NCBI RefSeq assembly: GCF_036227225.1
Contig: NZ_CP109444.1
Span: 6,367,501-6,431,500 of the forward strand
Source: Streptomyces sp. NBC_01478
GTDB taxonomy: Bacteria; Actinomycetota; Actinomycetes; Streptomycetales; Streptomycetaceae
DNA length: 64,000 nucleotides
Direction: 5' to 3'
Position numbers and translations under genes: made by a program. Under the pieces are notes generated by a model. It worked only from the letters and a program-made list of their open reading frames with translations. It searched no databases and had not been told where the DNA came from. Within the stretch, counting starts at the first letter, position 1. The number at the start of each line of letters is the position of its first letter. Positions 33,622 to 43,160 of this stretch are shown here, piece after piece.

Positions 33622-35802
33622 ATGAACGCCATCACCGTCGGTATCGGTGTGTTCGTCGCCGTTCTCCTGCTCATCGCGCTCACTCTGCTGCTCATGGTCG
33701 GACGGCTGTTCCGGAAGGTGGAGCAGGGGCGGGCGCTGATCGTCTCCAAGACGAAGAAGGTCGACGTCACCTTCACCGGCGCGGTCGTCCTGCCGGTGCT
33801 GCACAAGGCCGAGTTCATGGACATCTCGGTGAAGACCATCGAGATCCGGCGCACCGGGCGTGAGGGCCTGATCTGCCAGGACAACATCCGCGCCGACATC
33901 CACATCAGCTTCTTCGTGCGGGTCAACAAGACCGTCGAGGACGTCATCAAGGTCGCGCAGGCCATCGGCACCCAGACCGCGAGCGACCCGGTGGCGATCC
34001 AGGACTTCTTCGCCGCGAAGTTCTCCGAGGCGCTCAAGACCGTCGGCAAGCAGCTCGACTTCGTCGATCTGTACACCAAGCGCGAGGAGTTCCGGGACCG
34101 GATCATCCAGGTCATCGGCACCGACCTCAACGGCTACCACCTCGACGACGCGGCCATCGACTTCCTCGAACAGACACCGATGACCCAGCTCGACAACCAG
34201 AACATCCTGGACGCGCAGGGCATCCGCAAGATCACCGAGCTGACGACCATCGAGCACGTGCGCACCAACGAGTTCCAGCGCACCGAGCAGAAGGAGATCA
34301 CCCGGCAGAACGTCGACGCCCGGGAGACCATCCTGGAGCTGGAGCGCCGGCAGGCCGAGGCGGAGATCAAGCAGCGCCGTGAGGTGGAGGTCCTGCGGGC
34401 GCGCGAGGAGGCCGCCACCGCGAAGGTGCAGGAGGAGGAACGGCTGGGCGCGCAGGCCGCGTTCCTGCGTACCGAGGAGCAACTCGGCGTCCAGCGCGAG
34501 AACCAGGCCCGCGAGATCGCCGTCGCGCAGAAGAACCGCGAGCGGGTCATCGCCGTCGAGAACGAGCGCATCGAGAAGGACCGGCTCCTTGAGGTCATCG
34601 CCAGGGAACGGGAGACGAGCCTGTCGGGGATCGCCCGCGACAAGGAGGTCGAGGCGGAGCGGCGCGAGGTCGCGGACGTGGTCCGGGAGCGGATCGCCGT
34701 GGACCGTACGGTGGCCGAGCAGGAGGAGGCCATCAAGAAGCTGCGGGTGGTGGAGGAGGCCGAGCGCACCCGGCAGGCGGTGATCATCGCCGCCGAGGCC
34801 GAGGCGCAGGAGAAACTGGTCAAGGACATCAAGGGGGCCGAGGCCGCGGAGGCCGCAGCCAAGCACCGCGCCGGTGAGCAACTCACCCTCGCCGACGCCC
34901 GGTTGAAGTCCGCCGACCTCGACGCCCGGGCCAAGCTGCGGCTCGCCGAGGGCATCCAGGCCGAGGCCGCCGCGGCCGGACTCGCCGAGGTCCAGGTCCG
35001 TGACAAGGAGGCCGAGGTCACTGTGAAGGCCGGCCGCGCGGAGGCCGAGGCCACGGGGGCGCGGCTGCGCGCGGAGGCGGAAGGCACCGAGGCCCGGCTG
35101 CGGGCGGAGGCCGAGGGCACCCGGGCCAAGGCGCTCGCGGAGGCCGAGGGCGCGCAGGCGAACGCGCTCGCGCAGGCCGAGGGCCTACGCGCGAACGCGC
35201 TCGCGCAGGCCGAGGGCCTACGCGCGAACGCGCTCGCGGAGGCCACCGGCATCGGCGAGAAGCTCAAGGCCGAGGCGGCGGGCCTCACCGAGAAGGCCGC
35301 CGCGATGGCCGCCCTCGACGACGCCTCGCGCGGCCACGAGGAGTACCGGCTGCGGCTCCAGGCCGAGAAGGAGATCCGGCTGGCCGGGCTCGATGTGCAG
35401 CGGCAGGTCGCCGAGGCGCAGGCCACGGTGCTCGCGACCGGTCTGGAGAACGCCGACATCGACATCGTCGGCGGTGACTCGGTCTTCTTCGACCGGCTCG
35501 TCTCGGCGGTCTCGTTCGGCCGGAGCGTCGACGGCTTCGTCCAGAACTCCGAGACGGCCCAGGTGCTGGCGCGTCCGTGGCTCGACGGCACGTCGAACAT
35601 CGCCGACGACCTCGCCCGCGTCCTCGGCCAGGTCTCCACGGCCGACGTGCAGAACCTCACCGTGTCCGCGCTGCTGATGAAGCTCATGTCAGCGGACTCG
35701 GCGAACGCCGGTCAGGTACGGCAACTGCTGGACAGGGCAGGCGAGTTGGGCCTGGCGGACACTCCGCTGGCCGCGCTCAACGGCCACCCGGCGAAGGCCT
35801 GA
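33622..35802 (+). CDS. Flotillin (YqiK-like)
   Basis: The 726-residue protein starts at ATG 33622 with GAGGA eight bases before. It has an N-terminal TM helix (ITVGIGVFVAVLLLIALTLLL), an SPFH/band-7 domain (about 30-200: VEQGRALIVSKTKKVDVTF ... DNIRADIHISFFVRVNKT), then a very long Ala/Glu/Arg coiled coil to about residue 590 and a C-terminal oligomerisation region with DIVGGDSVFFDRLVSAV. It scaffolds membrane microdomains. The coiled coil includes 11-residue ANALAQAEGLR repeats identical at DNA level. Confidence 0.95.
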   Translation: MNAITVGIGVFVAVLLLIALTLLLMVGRLFRKVEQGRALIVSKTKKVDVTFTGAVVLPVLHKAEFMDISVKTIEIRRTGREGLICQDNIRADIHISFFVRVNKTVEDVIKVAQAIGTQTASDPVAIQDFFAAKFSEALKTVGKQLDFVDLYTKREEFRDRIIQVIGTDLNGYHLDDAAIDFLEQTPMTQLDNQNILDAQGIRKITELTTIEHVRTNEFQRTEQKEITRQNVDARETILELERRQAEAEIKQRREVEVLRAREEAATAKVQEEERLGAQAAFLRTEEQLGVQRENQAREIAVAQKNRERVIAVENERIEKDRLLEVIARERETSLSGIARDKEVEAERREVADVVRERIAVDRTVAEQEEAIKKLRVVEEAERTRQAVIIAAEAEAQEKLVKDIKGAEAAEAAAKHRAGEQLTLADARLKSADLDARAKLRLAEGIQAEAAAAGLAEVQVRDKEAEVTVKAGRAEAEATGARLRAEAEGTEARLRAEAEGTRAKALAEAEGAQANALAQAEGLRANALAQAEGLRANALAEATGIGEKLKAEAAGLTEKAAAMAALDDASRGHEEYRLRLQAEKEIRLAGLDVQRQVAEAQATVLATGLENADIDIVGGDSVFFDRLVSAVSFGRSVDGFVQNSETAQVLARPWLDGTSNIADDLARVLGQVSTADVQNLTVSALLMKLMSADSANAGQVRQLLDRAGELGLADTPLAALNGHPAKA
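35158..35244 (+). repeat. 33-bp tandem repeat in the flotillin coiled coil
   Basis: Two identical 33-base units (35158-35190 and 35191-35223) and a partial third encode ANALAQAEGLR. The exact identity indicates recent duplication. Confidence 0.9.
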
Positions 35803-35885
35803 CCCCACCGACGGTCCGGAACTGCCGCACAGGGGACGGCAGTTCCGGACCCAGCCGTACCCACCCCGAGAGCTTGAGAGGGACC

Positions 35886-38800
35886 ATGACCACCGGCCTG
35901 GACACCGGCACCTACGAGGTCCTGCGCGACCGCCTCGCCGCACAGGCCGCCGAACTCGCCCGCCGCGCGGAGGCGCTCAACGCCCGCCGCACCGAGGAGT
36001 TCGGCTCGACCCGGCTTGAACTCACCGGCACCGCACGCCTCGACACCGAGCACCCGGCCGTGCCGCGCGACCTCGTCGCCGTAGGAGACGCCCTGCTCTT
36101 CGGCCGCCAGGTCGCCCTCGGGGGCACCCGGGAGGCGACGGTGGCCGACGTCCTCGCCCTGCACGACCGCCACGACCTGCGCAGGCTGCCCGAGGACGCC
36201 GTACCCGGACTCCTCGACGACCCGGACTTTGTGCGGGAGTTCGGCGCCCTGCACCGGTACTACCGGCAGGCGCGGCTGCTTCGACTCCGTTCTGTGGACG
36301 GCAAGTTGCTGGCCGTCTTCCGCACCGGTGAGAAGGCCGACGACATCCGGGTGCTGCGCTGGGTGCTCGCGGACGACGGCCGGTCGGCGGCCTTCCTGGA
36401 CGCGCACGGCGAGCGCGACCATGTCTTCCCGCCGTCGCACGACGTCGAGTGGACGGAGACGAGCCGCGAGGACCAGGTGCCCGGCCGGCACCCGCATGTG
36501 CGGATCCAGGACGGGCTGTACGTCGACACGGTCGGCGGCGCGCTCACCGTCAAGGTGGAGGACAACACCGAGACGGGGGAGGGGATTTACTCCGAGCCCG
36601 TGGACGAGCCGCTCCAGTCGCCGGCCGACGCCGAGATCGCGTACGCGCGGGTGGGCGCGCTGGTGCTGCTGCGGGTGCGGCCCTACAAGGAGGAGGCCCA
36701 CCGGTATCTGGTCTTCAACACCCTGACCAAGGGTGTCGTACGGCTCGACGGGATCGGGCTGTCGTGCCGGAAGCTGCCCGAGGAGCAGGGGATCGTGTTC
36801 CCGGGCGGGTACTGCCTGGCCACCGGCGTGTGGAAGACCTTCGAAGTGGACACCGCCGGGCTGGAGTTGGAGCGGGTGGTGCGCTCGCCCAACGGTGAGG
36901 ACGTGCTGTTCGCCTACCGGGCGCGGGTGCCGGGGCGCGGCCTCCTGCTGCCGTACAACCTGATCCGCAAGGAGGTCGCCAACCCGCTGTCCGGTCAGGG
37001 CTGGGCGCTCTTCGACGACGGTGTGCTGATGGTGCTGGGCGGGGCCGGCGAGGGGGAGGCCGGGCGCGTTCATCCGGTGCGGATCTGGCGTACTCCGTTC
37101 GTCTCCGACACGTATGCCGCCGCTCGACTCGTCGGCTCCGGACCGCTGTTCCGGGTGGGCAACGCCGATCTCGTGCGCGGGATCTCCGACTGTCTCTCCC
37201 TCGCGGGCGCCGTCGCGGGGACGGAGCCCACGGCGGAGGTGTACGAGGCGCTGGTCGCCGCGTGTGTGCGGGCGGCGGACTCGTACCACTGGCTCGGGGA
37301 CGCCGAACTCGGCGCGCTGGGCGGCCCGTTGGAGGACGTCCGGGGCACGGCGGAACAAGTTCTGGCCGAGTTCGAGACGGTCCGGACCCTGACCCGCCGG
37401 GCGGCGGACGCCCTCGCCGAGGCCACGGACCGGCTCACCGGGCTCGTCCGGCGGCTGCGGGGCGAGGCGCCCCGGGACGCGGCGGGATGGGTCACGGGGC
37501 TGACCGAACTCCGGCGTGCGCAGGGACACTTGCTGACGCTGAAGGAGCTGCGGTACGCGGATCTCGCGCGGATCGACGAGGCGGTGGCCGGGGCGGAGAC
37601 GGAGCTCGGGGCGTTCGGGCAGCGGGCGGTGGCGTTCCTGGCGCGCGCGGACGCGTTCGCCGGGCACCACGAGGTCATCGGCGAACTGGTCGCACGGGCG
37701 GGGCAGTCGGCCACGGTCGCCGAATCGGCGCCGGTGGCCGCCCGGCTCGACGAACTGACCGACGGGCTGCGGACGGTGACCGAGGTGATCGCCGGGCTGG
37801 ACATCGGTGACGCCACGGTCCGTACGTCGATCCTGGAGCGGATCGCCGAGGTGCTGGGCGGCGTCAACCGGGCCCGCGCCACGCTGGACGCCCGCCGCCG
37901 GGAACTCCAGGACCGGGAGGGCCGGGCGGAGTTCGCGGCCGAGTTCGCGCTGCTCGGCCAGTCGGTGACGGGTGCCCTCGCGGACGCGGCGACACCCGAG
38001 GCCTGTGACACCCGACTCGCGCGGCTGCTGGTCCAGTTGGAGAACCTGGAGGCCCGCTTCACGGACTTCGACGACTTCCTCGCCGAACTGGCCGACAAAC
38101 GCGCCGAGATCTACGAGGTCTTCTCCGCCCGCAAACAGACCCTGGCCGACGAACGCGCCCGCAGGGCGGAGCAGTTGGCGGCCTCGGGGGTGCGGGTCCT
38201 GGAGACGGTGGAGCGGCGGGCGGCCACGCTCGCCGACGCCGACGCGGTCAGTACGTACTTCGCCTCCGACCCGATGGTGACGAAGATCCGCCGGACGGTC
38301 GGCCGACTCCGCGACCTGGGCGACCGGATGAGGGCGGAGGAGCTGACCGGCCGGCTCGCGGAGGCCCGCGAGGAGGCGGTCCGTGCCCTGCGCGACCGCA
38401 CCGACCTCTACACGGACGGCGGCCGGACCCTGCGCCTGGGCCGGCACCGCTTCGCCGTGAACACCGAGCCCCTCGACCTCACCCTCGTCCCCTCCGGCGA
38501 CGGCCTCGCCTTCGCCCTCACCGGCACGGACTACCGATCCCCGGTCGCCGACCCGGAGTTCGCGGCCACCCGCGCGTTCTGGGACCGCCCGCTGCCCTCC
38601 GAGTCGCCGCTGGTCTACCGCGCGGAACACCTCGCCGCCCGCCTCCTCGACGAACTCGGCGCCCAGGCCCTCGCCCAGGAGCCCGACCTCGCCGCCCTGG
38701 TCCGCCGCGCGGCGCAGGAGTCGTACGACGAAGGTTATGAACGCGGCGTGCACGACCACGACGCGACCGCGATCCTCCGCGCGCTGCTCCGCCGGTACGA

Positions 38801-40700
38801 GGGCGCGGGGCTGCTGCGGCACGAACCGGCCGCCCGGGCACGGGCGTTGCTGTTCTGGACGCACGGCGCGAGTGCGGAGGAGCGCGCGAGCTGGACGCGC
38901 CGGGCGCGGTCGCTCGCGCGGGTCCGCGACACCTTCGGACCGACCCCGGCCGTCGCCGACTTCCTGGCGGAGCTGGCGCGGCGGACGGGGGATCCGGCCG
39001 CCGCGTACCTCTTCGACGAACTGACCACCGGGCCCGAGGGGTTCGTGATCAGCGCAGCCGCCCGCACCCGGCTCGACAAGTTCCGTCGCACGGTGGGGAG
39101 TTCGGCCTACGACGACGATGTGCGAGCCGTCGAGGACCCGGTCGCGCGGCGCCAACTGGTCGAGGCGTGGCTGACGGCGTACACGACGGCGTCCGGCACG
39201 GAGGCCGACCCGGGGGACCTCGCCGAGGCGGTGGCGGCCGAACTCTGCCCGGACGTACCGCGCCACGAGTCGGACGCCCGGCTGACGGAGACAGTCACGG
39301 GACTGCTGGGCACCCACCCGCGGATCGAGGCGGGCTCGCTGTCGGTGCGGATTGATGAACTCCTGGCCCGGACACGGGAGTTCAGGGCGGTGGACGTGCC
39401 CGGTCACCGCGCGTACCAGCGTCGCCGTACGGCCTTGGTGGCGGCGGAACGGACCCGGCTGCGCCTCGACGAGTACCGGCCGCGCGTGCTGTCGTCCTTT
39501 GTCCGGGGGCGGTTGGTCGACGAGGTGTATCTCCCCCTGATCGGCGACAACCTGGCGCGGCAGATCGGTACGACGGGGGAGGGGCGGCGCACCGGCGCGG
39601 GCGGCGGTCTGCTGCTGCTGATCTCGCCGCCGGGGTACGGCAAGACGACCCTCATGGAGTACGTCGCCGACCGGCTCGGGCTGGTGCTGGTCAAGGTCAG
39701 CGGGCCTGCCCTCGGGCACGGTGTCACCTCCCTCGACCCGGCCGAGGCACCGAACGCGACCGCCCGCCAGGAGGTGGAGAAGGTCAACTTCGCGCTCGCG
39801 GCGGGCACCAACGTGCTGCTCCACCTCGACGACATCCAGCACACCTCGCCCGAACTCCTCCAGAAATTCATCCCGTTGTGCGATGCCACGCGGCGGGTGG
39901 AGGGTGTGTGGGAGGGCGTACCGCGTACATACGACCTACGGGGGAAACGGTTCGCCGTCTGCATGACCGGTAACCCCTACACCGAGTCGGGCGGGCGTTT
40001 CCGGGTGCCCGACATGCTGGCGAACCGTGCCGACGTCTGGAACCTCGGCGACGTGCTGACCGGCAAGGAGGCGGTGTTCGCGCTGAGTTTCCTGGAGAAC
40101 GCGCTGACCTCCAACCCGGTGCTCGCCCCGCTCGCCGGCCGCGACCGGGACGACCTGGACCTGCTGATCCGTCTCGCACAAGGAGACGCGACGGCTCGCG
40201 CGGACCGGCTGTCCTACGCCTGCGATCCCGCCGAACTGGCCCGGATCGTAGGGGTGTTGCGGCATCTCGTCACCGCCAGGGACACCGTGCTCGCGGTCAA
40301 CTCCGCGTACATGGCGTCGGCGGCGACGGCGGACGCGGCCCGCACGGAACCGCCGTTCCGGCTCCAGGGGTCGTACCGCAGCATGAACCGCATCGCCCAG
40401 CGCATCGATCCGGTGATGAACTCCCCCGAACTGTCAGCGGTGTTGGACGACCACTACACCGCCGAGGCGCAGACACTGGGCGCGGGCGCCGAGGCGAACC
40501 TGCTGAAACTGGGGGAGCTGCGGGGCACGCTGACCGCCGAACAGGCCGTGCGGTGGGCGGAGTTGAAGGCGGCGTACGTGCGGGAGCGGGGCATGGCGGA
40601 GGACGACCCGTTGCGCCGTGCGGTGGCGGCTCTCGGGGTACTGGCCGAGCGGGTCGGAGCGGTGGAGGCGGCGATCACCCGGGCGGTCGGCTACAACTGA
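35886..40700 (+). CDS. DUF3686-type giant AAA+ ATPase ('DNA repair ATPase')
   Basis: The product is about 1,604 residues, from ATG 35886 after GAGAGGGACC. The N-terminal 330 residues are beta-rich (DLVAVGDALLFGRQVALGG, RVGALVLLRVRPYKEEAHRYL) and the middle is a long helical/coiled-coil region. The C-terminal AAA+ module begins near 1220 with Walker A SPPGYGKTTLMEYVADRLG and Walker B NVLLHLDDIQHTSPELLQKF, then FAVCMTGNPYTESGGRF (sensor-1-like Asn). The family is named for DNA repair without firm proof. It lies 83 bases after flotillin, the same arrangement seen elsewhere, so a membrane-associated remodelling machine is plausible. Confidence 0.85.
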   Translation: MTTGLDTGTYEVLRDRLAAQAAELARRAEALNARRTEEFGSTRLELTGTARLDTEHPAVPRDLVAVGDALLFGRQVALGGTREATVADVLALHDRHDLRRLPEDAVPGLLDDPDFVREFGALHRYYRQARLLRLRSVDGKLLAVFRTGEKADDIRVLRWVLADDGRSAAFLDAHGERDHVFPPSHDVEWTETSREDQVPGRHPHVRIQDGLYVDTVGGALTVKVEDNTETGEGIYSEPVDEPLQSPADAEIAYARVGALVLLRVRPYKEEAHRYLVFNTLTKGVVRLDGIGLSCRKLPEEQGIVFPGGYCLATGVWKTFEVDTAGLELERVVRSPNGEDVLFAYRARVPGRGLLLPYNLIRKEVANPLSGQGWALFDDGVLMVLGGAGEGEAGRVHPVRIWRTPFVSDTYAAARLVGSGPLFRVGNADLVRGISDCLSLAGAVAGTEPTAEVYEALVAACVRAADSYHWLGDAELGALGGPLEDVRGTAEQVLAEFETVRTLTRRAADALAEATDRLTGLVRRLRGEAPRDAAGWVTGLTELRRAQGHLLTLKELRYADLARIDEAVAGAETELGAFGQRAVAFLARADAFAGHHEVIGELVARAGQSATVAESAPVAARLDELTDGLRTVTEVIAGLDIGDATVRTSILERIAEVLGGVNRARATLDARRRELQDREGRAEFAAEFALLGQSVTGALADAATPEACDTRLARLLVQLENLEARFTDFDDFLAELADKRAEIYEVFSARKQTLADERARRAEQLAASGVRVLETVERRAATLADADAVSTYFASDPMVTKIRRTVGRLRDLGDRMRAEELTGRLAEAREEAVRALRDRTDLYTDGGRTLRLGRHRFAVNTEPLDLTLVPSGDGLAFALTGTDYRSPVADPEFAATRAFWDRPLPSESPLVYRAEHLAARLLDELGAQALAQEPDLAALVRRAAQESYDEGYERGVHDHDATAILRALLRRYEGAGLLRHEPAARARALLFWTHGASAEERASWTRRARSLARVRDTFGPTPAVADFLAELARRTGDPAAAYLFDELTTGPEGFVISAAARTRLDKFRRTVGSSAYDDDVRAVEDPVARRQLVEAWLTAYTTASGTEADPGDLAEAVAAELCPDVPRHESDARLTETVTGLLGTHPRIEAGSLSVRIDELLARTREFRAVDVPGHRAYQRRRTALVAAERTRLRLDEYRPRVLSSFVRGRLVDEVYLPLIGDNLARQIGTTGEGRRTGAGGGLLLLISPPGYGKTTLMEYVADRLGLVLVKVSGPALGHGVTSLDPAEAPNATARQEVEKVNFALAAGTNVLLHLDDIQHTSPELLQKFIPLCDATRRVEGVWEGVPRTYDLRGKRFAVCMTGNPYTESGGRFRVPDMLANRADVWNLGDVLTGKEAVFALSFLENALTSNPVLAPLAGRDRDDLDLLIRLAQGDATARADRLSYACDPAELARIVGVLRHLVTARDTVLAVNSAYMASAATADAARTEPPFRLQGSYRSMNRIAQRIDPVMNSPELSAVLDDHYTAEAQTLGAGAEANLLKLGELRGTLTAEQAVRWAELKAAYVRERGMAEDDPLRRAVAALGVLAERVGAVEAAITRAVGYN

Positions 40701-41068
40701 AGCAGCCGCTGGGTGATCTCTCGGTACTGCCGCAGCGCGTTCCGGAACTCCTCGGAGTCGGATTCGGACGGGGCCGGGGACTCGGACGGGGACTCGGAGT
40801 CCTGCTCCGCCCAGGCGGCGCGCAGGAGGTCGCGGCGGGCGGCGAGCGCGCTCACGAGCTGGGCCGTCGCCTCGTCGTAGGCGCTCTCCGCCTCCTTGAG
40901 GGCGTCGCGCGGGGTGTCGGCGAAGGTGTTGAGGGCGTGGCGCAGCCGCTGGAGGATCTTGTCCCGCTCGCTCGACGGGAGCAGCGGCTCCGGGCCCGGG
41001 GTGCGGCGTTCGGAGGGGACCCGGTTCTGGCCCGCGGGTTGTTGGGCGCGTGTCTGGTCGTACATCAT
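40691..41068 (-). CDS. Small helical protein, 125 aa
   Basis: It is read from ATG 41068 (a second ATG follows at 41065). The protein has a disordered N-terminus (Gln/Pro/Arg) and a helical hairpin ERDKILQRLRHALNTFADTPRDALKEAESAYDEATAQ in outline, then a Ser/Glu/Pro patch and EFRNALRQYREITQRLLQL. No family is recognised. It overlaps the 3' end of the AAA+ gene by 10 bases tail-to-tail. Whether it belongs to that system is unknown. Confidence 0.65.
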   Translation of the reverse strand: MMYDQTRAQQPAGQNRVPSERRTPGPEPLLPSSERDKILQRLRHALNTFADTPRDALKEAESAYDEATAQLVSALAARRDLLRAAWAEQDSESPSESPAPSESDSEEFRNALRQYREITQRLLQL

Positions 41069-41218
41069 CGGGTGTCGTTTCCGTTCCGCCCGAAGGCGTT
41101 TTTGGGATCGTCCGTCCACCGGCCACTGCCCTGCGCCGTGCTGCCAGTCAACGTGCGGCGACGGTTCATGTCAACGCGACGGCCGTGCGGTCCGGGCCGC
41201 CCCGTTTCGGCGTGGGCG

Positions 41219-41282
41219 GGAGTACGGTGAAGTAACCGAGGGCTCTCGACATACCGGTGTCCGGTCCGGCGTCCTGTCCTCG
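41219..41282 (+). promoter_or_regulatory. Leader element shared with the GNAT-like gene
   Basis: GGAGTACGGTGAAGTAACCG followed by AGGGCTCTCG and ACCGGTG matches the element at 29281-29340 at roughly 25 of the first 30 positions. It precedes the desaturase start by about 70-130 bases. Confidence 0.45.
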
Positions 41283-41352
41283 TGTTTCCCTCCCCAGGGG
41301 CAGCCCGTGACCCCGGCCGCGCCATTCGCAGCGACGGCCGAGGAGTCCCGCC

Positions 41353-42357
41353 ATGTCGACCCTTTCCACCCCGTCCACGACGGGCGTCCCGGCGGGCACC
41401 GACCCGCCGCCCCCGGTCTACGACGGCAGCTCCCCCTTCCCGCCGGACGACGGGCCGCCGCCCGTCCGCGACAGCGCGGCGCGGATCTACGTGAGCGTCA
41501 CGGCGGCGATCGTCGTGCTGCCGTTCCTGGGACTCGGTCTGGCCGGCTGGCTGCTGTGGGGGCGGCTCGTCCACCCCGTCGACATCGTGCTCGCGGTCGT
41601 CTTCTACACGCTCACGGGTCTCGGCGTCACGGTCGGCTTCCACCGCGGGCTCACCCACGGCTCGTACCAGGCGATCCGCCCCGTGCGCGTCGCGCTCGCG
41701 GTGGCCGGGTCGATGAGCTTCCAGGGCGATGTCATCGGCTGGGTCGCCACCCACCGCCGCCACCACGCCTTCACCGACCGGCCCGGCGACCCGCACTCGC
41801 CGTACCGCTACGGCACCCATCTGCGGGGCCAGTTGCACGGGCTCGTGGACGCCCACGTCGGCTGGCTGTTCCGCAACGAGCAGACACCGCCCGAGCGTTA
41901 CGCCCCCGACCTCCTCGCCGACCCCGACATCCGGGCCGTCTCCCGCGCCTTCCCGTGGCTGTGCCTGCTCACGCTCGCGCTGCCGTTCGGGCTCGGCTGG
42001 GCGATCGGCGGCAGTTGGCTGTACGGCCTGACAGGCCTGCTGTGGGCGGGACTTGTGCGCATCGCGCTGCTCCACCACGTCACCTGGAGCGTCAACTCGC
42101 TGTGCCACATGATCGGTGAGCGCCCCTTCCGCACCCGGCGCCACGACCGTGCCACCAACCTGTGGCCGCTGGCCCTGCTCTCCTTCGGCGAGAGCTGGCA
42201 CAACCTCCACCACGCCGATCCCACCAGCGCCCGGCACGGCGTCGACCGCGGCCAGATCGACCCGTCGGCCGCCGTCATCCGCCTCATGGAGCGCGCCGGC
42301 TGGGTCCACGACGTGCGCTGGCCGACCCCGGACCGGGTCGCCGCCCGCCGCGCGTGA
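41353..42357 (+). CDS. Acyl-CoA / fatty acid desaturase
   Basis: The 334-residue membrane diiron enzyme starts at ATG 41353, seven bases after AGGAG. It has the three histidine boxes: HRGLTH, HRRHH and the third HNLHH in ESWHNLHHADP, between four TM segments. It introduces a double bond into membrane acyl chains, consistent with cold or membrane-stress adaptation alongside the nearby csp and flotillin genes. The N-terminal 40 residues are Pro-rich and cytoplasmic. Confidence 0.95.
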   Translation: MSTLSTPSTTGVPAGTDPPPPVYDGSSPFPPDDGPPPVRDSAARIYVSVTAAIVVLPFLGLGLAGWLLWGRLVHPVDIVLAVVFYTLTGLGVTVGFHRGLTHGSYQAIRPVRVALAVAGSMSFQGDVIGWVATHRRHHAFTDRPGDPHSPYRYGTHLRGQLHGLVDAHVGWLFRNEQTPPERYAPDLLADPDIRAVSRAFPWLCLLTLALPFGLGWAIGGSWLYGLTGLLWAGLVRIALLHHVTWSVNSLCHMIGERPFRTRRHDRATNLWPLALLSFGESWHNLHHADPTSARHGVDRGQIDPSAAVIRLMERAGWVHDVRWPTPDRVAARRA

Positions 42358-42363
42358 CCTGCG

Positions 42364-43101
42364 CTACGACCGCTGCGGTGCCGGGATGGCGGCGGTGTCG
42401 AAGTCGCCCCCGATGATCCGCGCGGCGAGGTCCGACAGCCGTAGCTGACGGGAGCGGGCGTAGGACCGGAACGCGGCGAAGGCGTCGTCGACGGACGTGT
42501 TCCAGCGCTCCGCCAGCACACCCTTGACCTGCTCGATCAGGATGCGGCTGGTCAGCGCGTTCTCCAACTGGCTGTTCTCGACGTGCGACTGCTCCAGGGT
42601 GCGCTGCTGGAGGATCGCGATGGTGGCCACGTCGGCGAGTGCCTGGGCGAGCGCGATGTCGTCGTCGCCGAGGAGGTGCGGGGTGGTCTGGAAGAGGTTG
42701 AGCGCGCCGACGACGCGGTTGCGCAGCCGGAGCGGGACGGCATGCGTGCTGACGTACCCGGTGGCGCGAGCCTGTGCCGCGAAGCGTGGCCAGGCGGTGG
42801 TCGCCGCCTCGCCGGTCAGGTCGATGTCGGTGCGGGCGGCGCCGGTGCGGTAGCACTCGACGCACGGACCCTGGTCGTGCTGGAGCGCGAAGAGTTCCAG
42901 CAGACGGGTGTGCTCGTCCGAGGCGGCGATGACCTGCAGTTCGCCGAACGCGTCCACCAGGAGAATTCCGGCCGCCGACACGTCGAGCAGCTCGACACAG
43001 CGCGCGGAGAGCCGGTGCAGCAGGTCGATGACGTCGAAGTCCTCGACCAGGGAGTCCGCGACCTCCACGAAGATCTCGGCCAGACGTCGTTCGCGGGCCA
43101 T
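42364..43101 (-). CDS. GAF-ANTAR transcription antitermination regulator
   Basis: The 245-residue protein starts at ATG 43101 with GGAAAGGGG upstream. The GAF domain runs about 20-160 (LSARCVELLDVSAAGILLVD ... GPCVECYRTG ... VPLRLRNRVVGALNLF). The ANTAR RNA-binding domain is at the end (LENALTSRILIEQVKGVLAERWNTSVDDAFAAFRSYAR). ANTAR proteins bind paired hexaloop RNA hairpins to block termination. The GAF ligand and targets are unknown. It converges with the desaturase gene, six bases apart. Confidence 0.95.
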   Translation of the reverse strand: MARERRLAEIFVEVADSLVEDFDVIDLLHRLSARCVELLDVSAAGILLVDAFGELQVIAASDEHTRLLELFALQHDQGPCVECYRTGAARTDIDLTGEAATTAWPRFAAQARATGYVSTHAVPLRLRNRVVGALNLFQTTPHLLGDDDIALAQALADVATIAILQQRTLEQSHVENSQLENALTSRILIEQVKGVLAERWNTSVDDAFAAFRSYARSRQLRLSDLAARIIGGDFDTAAIPAPQRS

Positions 43102-43160
43102 AGCGATCACCCCTTTCCGGCGCCCTTTCCCGTCCGTCCGTGGTCGTATCCATGGTCGCC

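Noticed and set aside
35712..39842. 1,376-codon open frame on the minus strand opposite the AAA+ gene
   Set aside because: It is a GC-bias shadow: the plus strand encodes recognisable Walker motifs and has a proper start, while the minus frame has no domains.
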